Assembly: GCF_027595985.1 (NCBI RefSeq)
Contig: NC_073313.1
Span: 110,354,552 to 110,418,551 of the forward strand
Reading direction: 5' to 3'
Source of the DNA: Sorex araneus
Lineage: Eukaryota; Chordata; Mammalia; Eulipotyphla; Soricidae
DNA: 64,000 nt
This document shows positions 33,756-45,052 of the stretch, in pieces (the stretch's first letter is position 1; each line of letters opens with the position of its first letter). The translations under genes and the position numbers were made by a program. The notes under the pieces were generated by a model. The model had not been told where the DNA came from, did no database searches, and worked only from the letters and a program-made list of their open reading frames with translations.

Positions 33756-34165
33756 AAGTAGTTGTACAAACCTGGCCCAGAAGAATTTTATATGCGGAAG
33801 AGACAGGAGTAATACTGGGCCAGAAAGAAGTGAGTTAGTTATTGAAAAATGATTTTACTTTAAAAGAGAGCAAGGGTCTAGTAGGCAGATTACCTATCTT
33901 GTACTGATCTGGCAATTTCTAGTTTGTAATCCCATTTCTAGAGGAACTGAAACAGTAATTAGGTTTGAAAAATTTACACAGAACTTAGCATAAGCAACTC
34001 CATTTGGGGCCTGTTAACTTTTATCACTTCTCAACTATTAACAAATATTCTCTCAAGGTACTTTGATGTTAAGGTTTTAAACATTTTTAATTCATTTTGT
34101 TTATGTATATTTAAGTGCTCCATAATAAATGTTTATTGATTTAATAAAAAGAAAAAAACAACAAA
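33756..34165. other. Unannotated stretch
   Basis: Nothing recognised before the TRA2A retrocopy. Confidence 0.5.
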
Positions 34166-34178
34166 GGTTAATTTTTTT

Positions 34179-36031
34179 TTCAAAGAAATTAACTTTATTT
34201 GAAAAGAGACTACTTGCCCCATACATACGTCTAAGGATACATACTATAAGAACAGCCTGCTTAAACCACTGTCCCCAAAGCAAAATTTCAAACAATAAAG
34301 TATATAATTATGCTAGGTAATAAATAAGGGTTGTCTTTCACTGATTAAAGGAATACTTAAAATTTCAAGAAAGCCAACACAAAAATCACACTTTAAGTTT
34401 GTAAGTTTTAACAGATGTATTTTAAATACAAAATGTTTGTAGGAGTCCACACGCTTTCATCTCTAAAAAACTTAATTTGTAGGGCTAAAAAATTCCATTC
34501 ATCAAAGAAATGAAGTGTTTTCTTCTATAGCTTCAAATTTTCTATACTCAACTATCTGACTGCTCTATACCACTCCAGACAAAGGTGACATGACTGAACT
34601 ACTTTATGTTACTATCTTTCTCAAAAGAAAGTTAAAAAAGGAGTTCTTAAATGCATACCTCTAATACAATGTCTAATACAATATTTAACATAACAGAAGC
34701 TTTAAAAAGATCATTTCTTTCATCATATGATTAGCCAGGAGTTAATTTTCTGAAAAAAAAACAAAGAAAAAATCATTTACAAAGCATAACACTAGGAGTT
34801 CCTTTTTAACTTGAGATGTTTAACTACTCAAAATGATAACAATTACATCTTTAAGAGTATAATAAAAGGGGTGGAAAACACCAATACAACAGATAAAGTG
34901 TAGATGCTAAACCAAAGATTTTTCCCAAGGGTTCTTTTTGGGGAACAGGAAAGATTAAAAGCTTGGGGAAATCCAGAATTAAGAGAAAAGAAAATCAAGA
35001 GAAAATGATGTCCTCAACTGCAACCATTCTGTTTATCAATAGCGTCTTGGGCTGTAGGAACGAGATCTTGCTCGTGATCTGTATCGACTATAGTAAGGAG
35101 AAGGTGATCTTCTTCTGTACCGGTAGTCATAATCTTCGTATCTGTCATATCCACGGTCATATCCTCTATCATAGTATGAATCTCGACGCCTGCCACCTCC
35201 TCCACCTCCACCGCCGCCTCCACCACCTCCACCACCATGAGTTGGTCTGCCCATGCCTGGTGTAGGTGTGTGCGCTCTCTTGGTGATAGACTAATCAACA
35301 CGAATTCTTCTGCCATCCAGCTCCATTCCATTTGCCCTTTCCATAGCCTCCTTTGAGTCATCAATCCTCTCAAAATAAACATAAGCAAATCCTCGTGACC
35401 GTCCAGTTCGCTGATCATAAACCACATTGACCCCACTCAATGGTCCATATCGAGAAAACACTTCCCGAAGATCTCTCTCTGTGGTATATAAACTGAGGCC
35501 AAACACTCCAAGACAGGTGTTAGGATCTGGATTTGCCCTGCTGCCTGTATGTCTCCTCCGGTTAGACATTGGAGAATGACTTTGGCTCCTTCGACGACGG
35601 TATTCTGGTGTATATGACCTACTTCGAGATCGTCTTCTATGAGAGTGAGAATGAGATCTGGATAGAGTGTAACGTCTATGAGAATGCCTTCTTGACCTTG
35701 ACCTGGATTTTGATCTTGATCGAGAGTGGGATTCAGAGTGTTTGGAAACCCTTGAAGGACTACGAGATCCTGACCTGCTCTCCGATTTTACACGAGCAGG
35801 TGTTCCAGTTGGAGATTTTGACTGAGAGCGAGACTCTCTGCCCTCGAAGTTGTTCTCCTAGAGATCGCTCATGTCGGCCAGGCGTTCCTCAGAGCTAACT
35901 AAGTGACCAATCTCGGCGTGAGGGCCGACGCTCTAATCGACCACTGACTGGACCGTGGGGAAGAGGGAAGAGACGGCAGTGACTGCCGCTCCGCTCCACT
36001 CCCACTGGGTCGCGGGCTCCGGCAAAATGGG
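34179..36031 (-). pseudogene. TRA2A: Processed retrocopy of TRA2A (transformer-2 alpha splicing factor)
   Basis: Intronless copy of the mRNA for an SR-like splicing activator that binds GAA-rich exonic enhancers. Minus strand: 5' UTR to 35873, start ATG 35872-35870, RS1 domain ([20 protein letters not shown]), RRM (about 35569-35290, with RNP words LGVFGLSL and RGFAYVYF), glycine-rich linker, RS2 ending RSYSPRRY, stop at 35038-35036, 3' UTR with AATAAA (34199-34194) and poly(A) (34180-34172). The 13-bp duplication GGTTAATTTTTTT is at 34166-34178 and 36032-36044. Lesions: codon 5 is TAG (35860-35858), a Tyr codon just after the RRM is TAG (35293-35291), and six bases (Ile-Tyr) are missing before MGRPTHGG. 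The whole frame is otherwise kept, implying a fairly young event. The long version cannot be made, but an RRM-only frame remains. Confidence 0.96.
35291..35569 (-). pseudogene. RRM-only open frame inside the TRA2A retrocopy
   Basis: A 92-residue frame starting at an internal Met ([11 protein letters not shown]) and running to the TAG after RIRVD. It covers the whole RNA-recognition motif, RNP2 LGVFGLSL and RNP1-like RGFAYVYF (F-to-Y change relative to what I recall of the parent), without either arginine-serine domain. If transcribed it could give an RNA-binding module lacking its activation domains; nothing in the sequence shows a promoter for it, so non-expression is the default. Confidence 0.6.
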
Positions 36032-36044
36032 GGTTAATTTTTTT

Positions 36045-36559
36045 AAAAAAAGATTTTCATGCCTATGTTGTACCACAGTCAAACTCCTGCATTACTGTAT
36101 TACTGTGCACTGCACTTAACAGTGGAAAAATAGGCAGCCAGAACCAAGTACAGGAGGGTAGAATAATTTCTTTCTATCCTATTAAGCTCTTGGTTGAGAT
36201 CCTCCCCCATATAATAAAAGGAATATTAGCAGAAGAAAAACAAACAAGTTTAATAATATGTATGCCTCCTGTATATGTGGGAGAGTCAGAAGAAAACTAA
36301 ATCTGTAAAATGACACAGTCCATAAAAGTTGAAAGATGTCAGGAGTCTTAGTAAAGGTGTTCCAGGTGGTTTGGTGAAGTAGAAAGTTTGTAAGTTAGTC
36401 TCAAGATGAAAGAGTGCTTCCACTTCTCTGTTTTACTCACCTTGACTACCTGGGGAAATGCTTGGCATAGATCAGGACTGATAAACTCTGCTGAACATCT
36501 ACATAGCAGGGATGTGCACATCAAACCAGCCTTATGAGGTAGCCGTCAGGCTGTGACTG
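36045..36559. other. Unannotated stretch
   Basis: Nothing recognised. Confidence 0.5.
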
Positions 36560-36795
36560 AAGTACATTTGTTCTGCAGGGTTTGGAAATGGGACTCCACC
36601 ACCCAAATTCTCACAGGGAGCAGTGGACTCAAGTTGGAATGAGGAATTGCTCTTTGCAGGAAAGTCAGTCCTAACACCAGCACAGGAGTTTCTGGTCTGT
36701 AGCCTGCCCTAGAACAAAAGAATTTCAGGAGAAATTGAAATAGTGAAGCAAAATAGATTTTGTTGAAAGAAATCTAAAGAGGGAAGAAAAAGAGG
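36560..36795 (+). repeat. Diverged repeat, copy 1 of a pair about 1 kb apart
   Basis: Shares with 37590-37830 the ordered words GGAATGA..AATTGCTCTTTG, AGTC.TA.C.C, AGAATTTCAGGAG and AAA.AGATTTTGTT. Could be an old LTR pair or a segmental/tandem duplication; no primer-binding site or TG...CA ends were established. Confidence 0.45.
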
Positions 36796-36811
36796 GAAAT
36801 ACATGCTTGAG

Positions 36812-36984
36812 GGGCTGGAGTGATACAACAGCAGGTAGGGTGTTTGCCTTGCACGCGGTCGACCCGGGTTCGATTCCCGGTGTCCCATATGGTCCTCTGA
36901 GCATCTGCCAGGAGTAATTCCTGACTGCAGGAGCCAGAAGTAAACCCTGTGCATTGCTAGGTGTGACCCAAAAGGGAAAAAAAA
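36812..36984 (+). mobile_element. tRNA-headed SINE, A-tailed type, with 16-bp TSD
   Basis: GGGCTGGAGTGATACAACAG, TGCACGCGGTCGACCCGGGT, TCGATTCCCGGTGTCCCATA, GTGTGACCCAAAAGGG. Perfect duplication GAAATACATGCTTGAG at 36796-36811 and 36985-37000. Head and B-box are well preserved. Confidence 0.95.
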
Positions 36985-37000
36985 GAAATACATGCTTGAG

Positions 37001-37569
37001 ATAACGGCTTCTCCAGAGTGGAAATATCAGAGAAGGTGTCTTGGGAGGAGGTTTTTAACAATTTATCCACAATGTTTTGTCCGGGAGCTCTCCACCTATA
37101 TATATATATATACCAGTTACCCTAAGCATTTGTCACAGGGGAGGCCTTGAACTGCTGATGGTGCTTTCATATCTTATCAAGACCTATAGATTCATATTTA
37201 GCATCTCCTGGTCTGAGGATGTCCACCCTTCTCTGGAACTCCAAAGAGCTCAGTATTTGCATCTCAAGGTATGTGTTCCCCACCCCTTTCTGCTACTTCA
37301 GGCCTGGGAAGTTTATTCTTGTCTTATTTACCAAAATCTCATTACCAAGGTCTGCCTTTCTATCTGCCTGGAACTGGGCGAATGCCTGATCATGGAGGTT
37401 GCTTTTATGCATATGAATTTCTAGAGTGGGTGGCTTTGTGAAGCTGAGAGAAGAGAGATGACCACTTTATTATGATCCACATCTGCCACTTTGAGACCAG
37501 CTGGGAAGGCTAGGACTAACAAGGTCTGTGCTGAGCACTTTGTGTCCCACCAGCACCACTAGGAAGCCA
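37001..37569. other. Unannotated stretch between the repeat pair
   Basis: Contains a short (TA)n run near 37096-37111 and no coding frame with a recognisable domain (the 115-aa frame at 37077-37424 has none). Confidence 0.45.
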
Positions 37570-37860
37570 TAAACCCACACCTGATATCTACTTTTTCTGC
37601 CTGACAAGGGAGTTAATCCACACCACCTGATTTCTCTGGAAGCTGTGGATTCATGCTGGAATGATAATTTGCTCTTTGAAAGAAAGGGAATCCAGTCTTA
37701 CCCCTTACCCATGCCATCTAGGTACTTCCATTTTTACAGAAAAGAATTTCAGGAGGAGACAAGCAATAAAGTAAAAGCAGATTTTGTTTTAGAGGCTTTG
37801 AGATACGGAAGGAGGAGGAGAAAGAGAAAGAATGATGCATGCAAGAGAGTATTTGGGCTT
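37570..37860 (+). repeat. Diverged repeat, copy 2 of the pair
   Basis: See copy 1 at 36560-36795. This copy continues rightwards into a purine-rich run (GGAGGAGGAGAAAGAGAAAG) and GATGCATGCAAGAGAG. Confidence 0.45.
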
Positions 37861-38124
37861 GTCCAAAGGCTGAGAGTGCCCCAACACATATCAGAAGATG
37901 GGGATATGTGGGCGACACATGTGCTCAGGCACCATGTGTGCTAGGTCATGTGAATACAAGCAGCACATGGGCTCTGGCAGCGTATGTGCATACTTCTTTT
38001 GCTCAAGTTGACTTATATAGGGTTTATCCAAGCTTCCCTATGTGAGGTTTTCTACTAAGATAAGAGTCTATTGTTAAGGTGGTTGCCAATACGGTAGAGT
38101 TGGGAGTTGTTGACGGTCTTCTTT
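37861..38124. other. Unannotated stretch
   Basis: CACATGTGCTCAGGCACCATG-type CA/TG-rich text; no feature assigned. Confidence 0.4.
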
Positions 38125-38137
38125 GAAAGGAGAATTT

Positions 38138-38356
38138 TTTTGTTATTATTTTTTTAATTTTTTATTAGAGAAACACTGTGATGTCCAGTTACAAACTTCT
38201 GAACTTTTGTGTTTGCATTTTACTCATACAGTGATCGTTTACCCATCCCTCCACCAGTGCCCATTCACCTCCACCAATGATCTCACCACCCCCACCCCAT
38301 CCCCCACCACCCCACCCTGCCTCTGTGGCAAGGCATTCCCCTTTGTTCTCTCTCCT
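38138..38356 (-). mobile_element. L1 3' end fragment with TSD
   Basis: T-rich tail, then reverse-complement L1 3' UTR (CTCCACCAGTGCCCATTCAC, CTCTGTGGCAAGGCATTCCC). Perfect duplication GAAAGGAGAATTT at 38125-38137 and 38357-38369. The right-hand repeat also begins the next L1, see 38370-44507. Confidence 0.92.
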
Positions 38357-38834
38357 GAAAGGAGAATTTAAAAAATTTGTTAGTGAATCACCATGAGGTA
38401 GAGTTACAGACACACAAACTTTCATACTTGCATTTCAGTCATACAATGATCGAGTACCCATTCCTCCACCAGTGCCCATTTTACACCACCAATGGTCCCA
38501 GCATCTCTCCCACCAGCCCCACCCCATCCCTTCCACCCCACTCTGCATCTGTGGTAGGACATTCCCTTTTTTCTCTCTCTCTCTTTTTGGATGTTGTGGT
38601 TTTCAATAGAGGTATTAAGTGGTCATCATGTTCCATCTATAGTCTACTCTCAGCCTGAATCTCCCATCCTGAGCGGGCTCTCCTCACACCCTTTACTTGC
38701 TGGTCCCTTCACTATCTGAGCTGCCTATCCCCCCAGCATATGCAGCCAGCTTCCAACCATGGAGCAAGCCTTCTGGTACTTATTTCAACTATTCTTGGGT
38801 GTCAGTCTCCCATTCTGTTACTTTATATTCCACA

Positions 38835-41800
38835 GATGAGTGCAATCTATGTCTGTCCCTGTCTTTCTGACTCATTTCACTTAACATGATACTTTGCATG
38901 TTGATCCACAGATATGCAAATTTCATTACTTCATCTCTTCTAACAGCTGCATAGCATTCCATTGTGTAGATGTACCAAAGTTTCTTTAACAAGTCATCTG
39001 TTCTCGGGCACTCAGGTATTTTCCAGATTTTGGCTGCAATGAACATATAAGTGCAGATATCATTTCTACTATACTTTTTGCATCTCCGAGATGTATACCT
39101 AAAAGTAGTATTGCTTGGTCAAATGGGCGCTCAATTTCTTGTTTTTTGAGACGCGTCCATACTGTTTTCCAAAAGGGCTGAACCAGTCAGCATTCCCACC
39201 AGCAGTGAAGGAGAGTTCCTTTCTCCCCAATCCTATGCCAACACCAGTTGCTTTTGTTCTTTCAGATATGGGCCAGTCTCTGTGGTGTGAGGTGATATCT
39301 CATTGTTGTTTTGATCTGTGTCTCCCTGATGAGTAGTAATGAGAAGCATTTTTTCATTTGTCTTTGGCCATTCAGATTTCTTCTTTGAGAAAGTTTTGGT
39401 TCATTTCATTGCCCCATTTTCTGAGAGGGTTAGATATTTTCTTCTTGTGGAGTTCAACCAGTGCCTTGTAAATCCTTGAATTAACCCTTATCAGATGGGT
39501 ATTGGGTGAATATCCTTTCCCATTCTGTAGACTGTCTTTGTATTCTGGTCACTGTATCTTTTGAGGTGCAGAAGCTTCTCAGTTTAAGGTAGTCCCATTT
39601 GTTTATCTCTGTTTCAGATTTCTTGGCCAATAGTGTGTTACCTTTAAAGATACTTTTACCTTCGATGTTGTGGAGGGTTTTGCCAACCTTGTCTTCAATG
39701 TACCTGTTGGATGCTGGTCCTATGTGAAGGTCTTCAATCCATTTTGATTTGACTTTTGTGTATGGCGTTAGATAGAGGTCTGAGCTCAGTTTTTCGCATG
39801 TAAGTGTCCAGTTTTGCCAGCACCATTTGTTATAGAGGCTTTCCTTGTCCCACTTCACATTTCTTGCTCCCTTATCAAAGATTAGATGATTATATATTTG
39901 AGGGTGTGTGTCAGAATATTCAACCCTCTTTCATTGGTCTGTGGCTCTACTGTTGTTCCAGTACCATGAAGTTTTAATTATTACTGCTTTGTAGTAGAGT
40001 TTGTGGTTGGGGAAGGTGATGCCTCCCATATTCTTTATCCCCAGAATTGCTTTATCTATTTGTGGCGGCTCATTGTTCCATATGAATTTCAGGAGTCTTT
40101 GCTCCATTTCTTTGAAGAATGTCATGGGTATCCTTATGGGATACAATGCTTTGCGGAGTACTGCCATTTTGACAATGTTAATTCTCCCAATTCATGAGCA
40201 GGGAATATGCTTTCATTTCCTCATTTCCTCTTTTATTTCATGAAGTCACATTTTGTAGTGTTCTTTGTACAGGTCTCTTACCTCCTTAGTTAAGGTGATT
40301 CCAAGGTACTTGATTTTCTGGCGCATAATTGTGAAGGGGATTGCTTTTTTCATGTCACTTTCTTCTCTCTTATTATTTGCATATAGGAGAGCCATAGACT
40401 TTGGGGTATTGATTTTATAGCATGCAACTTTGCTATATAAGTCTATAGTTTCTAGGAGTTTTTTGATAGAAGTTTTGGTTTTCTCTAACTATAGTATCAT
40501 ATCATCTGCGAATAGGAGAGCTTGATTTCTTCCTTTCCTACCTGAAAGCCCTTAATATTTTTTTCTTGCCTAACTGCTATTGCAAGTGCTTCCAGTACTA
40601 TATTGAACAGAAGTGGTGAGAGTGGGCATCCTTGTCTTGTCCCTGATCTTAGAGGGAAGGCTGTCAGTTTTTCTCCATTGAGGATGATACTTGCCATAAT
40701 CTTGTGGTAGATGGCATTGACTATATTGAGGAAAGTCTCATCTATACCCATTTTGGCAAAAAAAACCTTTTCATCATAAATGGGTGCTGGATCTTGTCAA
40801 ATGTTTTCTCTGCATCTACTGAGAAGATTATATGTTTTTTATCTTTCCTTTTGTTGATATGATTTATTATGTTCATTCATTTCTGAATGTTAAACCTATC
40901 CTTGCATCCCCGTAGTGAATCCCACTTGATCATGGTATATAATCTTTTGATGAGTTGTTGGATTCTAATTGCTAATATTTTTTGAGGATCTTTGCATCCG
41001 TGTTCATTAGGGATATTGGCCTGTAATTTATTGTGGTGTTTTTGTTTGCTTTTGGTATTAGGGAGATATGTGCTTCATAGAAACTGGGAAGTTTCCGTTT
41101 TTTCAATTTCCTGAAAAGCTTGAGAAGAACTTGCAATAGTTCCTTTTTAAATGTTTGGAAGAATTTGCTAGAGAATGCATCTGGACCTGGGCTTTTGTTT
41201 TTGGGAAGAATTTTGATTACGTTTCAATTTCTTTGATATTAATAAGTTTATTCAGGTATTCCAGATCTTCTTGGTTCAACTTTGGGAGATTATAGGAAAA
41301 CAGGAATTTATCCATTTATTCTAGGTTCCTTATTTCATGGCATACAGACTTTCAAAGTAGTATCTGATGATCTTTTGAATTTCTTTGGTTTCTGTTGTGG
41401 TATCCCCATTTTAAATTTTTGATTCGGTTTATTAGGGTTCTCTCTCACTCTTTGTAAGTCTTGACAGTGGTTTATCAATCTTGTTTATTTTATCAAAGAG
41501 CCAGCTCTTGGCTTCACTGATCTTTCTAATTGTTTCTTGGGTTTTCATGTTGTTAATTTCTACTCTAAATTTTGTTTTTTCTTTACTTCTACCTGGTTTA
41601 GACTCCTTTTGTTGGTCTTTTTCTAATATCTTGAGCTGTGAAGTCAAGTTATCTATGTAGGCACTTTCTTCCTTCCTGAGAAATGCTTGCAGAGATATAA
41701 ATTTTCCCCTTAACACGGCTTTAGCTGTGTCCCATAGGTTCTGGTAACTCATGTGTTCATTCTCATTTGTGTTCCGGTACCTTTTGATTTCTTCCTTGAT

Positions 41801-42890
41801 TTCCTTCCTGACCCACTCGTTGTTCAACATTGAGTTGTTTAAATTCCAGGTGTTTGAATTGGTTCCCATGTCTGTGGGTGATTAACTTCTATCTTCAGTG
41901 CATCATGGTCTGAGAAGATAGTTGATAGAATTTCTATCTTCCTGATTCTATTGAGGTAATTTTTGTGACCCAGGACTTGTTCTATTTTGAAAAATGTTTC
42001 GTCTGCACTGGAAAAAAATGTGTATTCTTTCTTTTGGGGATGCAAAGCCCTGTATATATCTATTGTCCCTCTCTCTTCTATCTCTTCCTTCAAAGCCAGT
42101 GTTTCCTTGCTGAGTTTTAATCTTGTTGATCTATCTAGAGGTTATTGGGCAGTGCTGAAGTCTCCAACTACTATTGTTTTGCTAGCAATGTCCTTGTTAA
42201 AATCTGTTAGCAGTTCTTTTAAGTATTTAGCTGGTCTTTAATTAGGTGCGTACACATTTAAGAGTATTATTTCGTCCTGCTGTACATATTCCTTGGTTAG
42301 TAAAAAATGGCCTTTGCTGAACTTTCTCATCTGTTTCAACCTGAAATCTACGTTGTTGGGTACAAGTATGGCCACTCCAGCTTTTCTCAGGGAGCTGCTT
42401 TCTTCCAGAATTGTTTTCCACAGACTTTTAGTCTGTGTTTTCTCTGACTGTTCATATGTATTTCTTTCATTTTTTTTAATTGAATCACCATGTGGAAAGT
42501 TACAAATTTTTCAGGCTTAAGTCACAGTTGCACAATGCTCGGACACCCATCCCTTCACCAGTGCACATATTCCACCACCAAGCTCCCCCGACCCCTCTCA
42601 GCCCCCCAATCACCCACCCCACCTGTGTAGCTGATAAATTTCACTTTACTTTCTCTTTACTTTGATTGCATTCAATATTTCAACAAAAAACTCACTATTA
42701 TTGTTTGGAGTTCCCCCCCAAAGTTGGACCTGCTGGAAAGAAAGCATTTGATAATTTGTTTTCCATTGCTGAGAATGAAGAGATATGACATATCTCTTTG
42801 TGACATATCATTTTGCCACTCTGTGTCTCTTTATTGGTGCATTTAGACCATTGACATTGTTGGAGATTATTGTCATTGGTTTTTTCCATC
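38835..42890 (-). pseudogene. L1 ORF2 remnant (endonuclease / reverse transcriptase)
   Basis: Pieces in order on the minus strand: N-terminal IISNNVNGLNAPIKRHRVAK (about 42880-42800), then after the inserted composite the endonuclease middle and end (IDIYRALHPQKKEYTFFSS, IFSDHDALKIE), the linker (41432-41869), the RT core (40497-40751: [20 protein letters not shown]), the thumb region [16 protein letters not shown] (39931-40167), and the C-terminus with [18 protein letters not shown] (38789-39046). A frameshift lies immediately before the catalytic FADDM codons (40512-40498), so the RT active site is out of frame. No working enzyme can be made. Confidence 0.9.
42470..42795 (-). mobile_element. 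L1-tailed composite, inserted in the L1 above
   Basis: T-rich tail at about 42470, TGAATCACCATGTGGAAAGT, CACCCATCCCTTCACCAGTG, then CTCACTATTATTGTTTGGAG and GATAATTTGTTTTCCATTGC, the reverse complement of the middle of the composite at 8856-9514. It is 5'-truncated and lacks the GC-rich head. It separates the ORF2 start (right) from the rest of ORF2 (left). TSD not resolved. Confidence 0.85.
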
Positions 42891-42949
42891 TTTCTGTAGG
42901 GGTTTGTTTTGTTGTAGGGATTTTTCTTGTCTTACAGTAGCCCCTTTAA

Positions 42950-43860
42950 TTCTTCTTTTAACTTTGGTTTTCAGTCTATGAAGTTCCTGAGCTGTTGTTT
43001 ATCCATGAACTAGTGTATTGTTCCTTTGAGTTTGAGTTTAGCCGGATAAAGTATTCTTGGTGAGACATTCATTTCATTGAGTTTTTTTCACTATATCCCA
43101 CCGTTGTCTTCGGACATTGAGGGTTTTCTCTGATAGGTCTTCTGTAAATCTAAGGGGCGCTCCTTTGTATGTGATTTCCTTCTTTGACCTTGCTGCTTGC
43201 AGTATTGTGTCTCTATCTGTGGCATCCATCATTCTGGCTATATGTCTTGGAGTCATTTTATTAGACTCTCTTTTAGCTGGCACCCTTCGGGTTCCTAGGA
43301 TCTTTACGTCTGCATTCTCAGCTCTGGGAACTTTTCAGCAACAATATTTTTAACTGTAGCTTTTTCATTGGGGTTGTCTCCCTGTCCTTCTTGTACTCTG
43401 ATAATTCTAATGTTGTTTCTCTTGAAATCATCCTCTAGGTCTCTGATTTATCAGTTATTTTGAGGTCTTTTCCCATTGCTTGTTGTTACCTGTAAGCTTC
43501 CTGTAGCTCATCTTCAAGCTCACTGATTCTGTCTTCGGCTGTAGCCATTCTACTACTGAGGGCACCCACTGAGTTTTTAATTTTATCTACAATATCTTTT
43601 ATTCATGGCACTTTGTTTTTATTTCTACTCTCATTTCTTCCTGTATTTTTTTGGCTTTTCAATCCATTATTTCATTCGTGTCCTCCTTTAATTTACTGGA
43701 TGTCTGTTGAACCGTTTCTTTGAGTTCATTGAAAATCTTCAACATTTCATCTCTGAATTCTTTATCGGAGAGATCGTATTTGTGGATGCTTGTAGAGTCG
43801 TCTGGACCCTTTTCATTATCCTCTCCTTGTGGTGGGGATTTTCCCTGTTTCTGCATGTTT
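42950..43860 (-). pseudogene. L1 ORF1 remnant (RNA-binding nucleic-acid chaperone)
   Basis: The frame at 43659-43856 gives an N-terminal region rich in K/E/D (LSDKEFRDEMLKIFNELKET, a coiled-coil-like heptad stretch). 43074-43283 gives ARMMDATDRDTILQAARSKK and GAPLRFTEDLSEKTLNVRRQ, matching the ORF1p C-terminal domain pattern. The parts between are broken by stops. Identification rests on the position 5' of ORF2 and the arrangement of these motifs. Confidence 0.75.
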
Positions 43861-44520
43861 TTTGTAGTAGTATTGAGGTGGATTCTTCCAATTCACTATC
43901 AGTATTCCCCTCTAATTGCGAGATAGGATTCTGTGTGAGCTCGGTCGATAGTGGTCACCTTTCCAACCTTCTAGAGTTTCACCTTCAGCTCTGGTGTGCC
44001 TCAGCAGCTTATGTGAGGTCTCTAGTGAAGCTTCGGAGGATGTGCTCTTTTATATTGGGCTTGTAGAGCTTCTTGTGATGCCAGTATTATTGTACAATTG
44101 GAATAGGCTACTGGAATAATGGCCTAATGTGTTTGAGATGGCCAGGATATTCTCCACAGGATTAGTTGATGGAAATGAAGATGTGAGTCCAGAGTGATTG
44201 AAAAGGGGAAAATAACTGCGGCCACTGGCTCCAAAAGAGGCCATGCCCACTTCTGCAGAGACCATGCCTCCTACCACATTATGGGTGGGGTGCCAGGTGG
44301 GGAAAGGCACAAACTTGGAAGTGGGAGCAAACCGGTGAGGCACTGGAGGATGGCGTATGATGGACGGGATGGTGCTTGGGAGATTGGGTTACTCAGCGTC
44401 CGAGGGGATGACTGGGGCACAGGCGCAAGGGAAATTGTGGCCCAGGTTTGGTTCACTGACCTGGGAGAGGGAGCATACTGGATGCGGCACTGGAATATGG
44501 TGCAGGGGAAACGAGAATTT

Positions 44521-44877
44521 TTGACTTTTGTTCCTGCTAGAACTTCTCTTGGAGGGTGGGTCTAGCTTTCTGTGGTCTGGACTTGCTCCAGGTAAAGGCC
44601 CTTTCAGGTCTTAGTTCCTGTATCCACAAGGTGAGTCCTGACAACCTTAAGGCTAGGTTGTTTTATCCTTTCCAGGATTTCCATTGCTATGGGACCTTCC
44701 CTAATCTACCTGCCTACTTCATAGAGGTTTATTTTCTCCCTCTTCCTGGTATGGAGAGTGAGACACCACACATGGAGATTTCCTTTATCAATGTAAGTAT
44801 CCCTTATATTAAGATAGTTTCTACTTGGTTTTCAGAACTTTTCCAATGTATGACATTTCTTAAGAATATTCAGTTCA
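44521..44877. other. Unannotated stretch
   Basis: The 113-aa frame at 44556-44897 has no recognisable domain; likely chance. Confidence 0.4.
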
Positions 44878-45052
44878 GCATCAGAGAGATAGTATAGAAA
44901 TTAAGGTGCTCATCTTGCAGCAACTGACCCTGACGTGATCCCTAGCATCACATATGATCCCCAGTGCCTCACCAGGAGTGTTCCCTGAGCACAGCTAGGG
45001 AGTAAGCTCTGGTCACAACCAGTAATGGCCTCAAAATCAACAACATAAAACA
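44878..45052 (+). mobile_element. Old tRNA-headed SINE, A-tailed type
   Basis: CATCAGAGAGATAGTATAGA, ATCCCTAGCATCACATATGA, CCAGGAGTGTTCCCTGAGCA, GTCACAACCAGTAATGGCCT and an A-rich tail. Confidence 0.8.

Larger units (their letters stand above)
38370..44507 (-). mobile_element. Near full-length L1, inactivated
   Basis: About 6.1 kb on the minus strand: GC-richer 5' UTR (about 44507-43900), ORF1 remnant, ORF2 remnant, 3' UTR and A-tail (T/A-rich at 38370). The 3' side begins right after GAAAGGAGAATTT (38357-38369). A near-identical GAAACGAGAATTT lies at 44508-44520, which I take as the other arm of the target-site duplication (12 of 13). An unrelated L1-tailed composite (42470-42795) is inserted near the start of ORF2. 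Several stops and frameshifts make it non-autonomous. Confidence 0.9.

Noticed and set aside
35036-35872. TRA2A as a functional gene
   Set aside because: No introns, poly(A) tract, TSDs and two in-frame stops; it is a processed copy.
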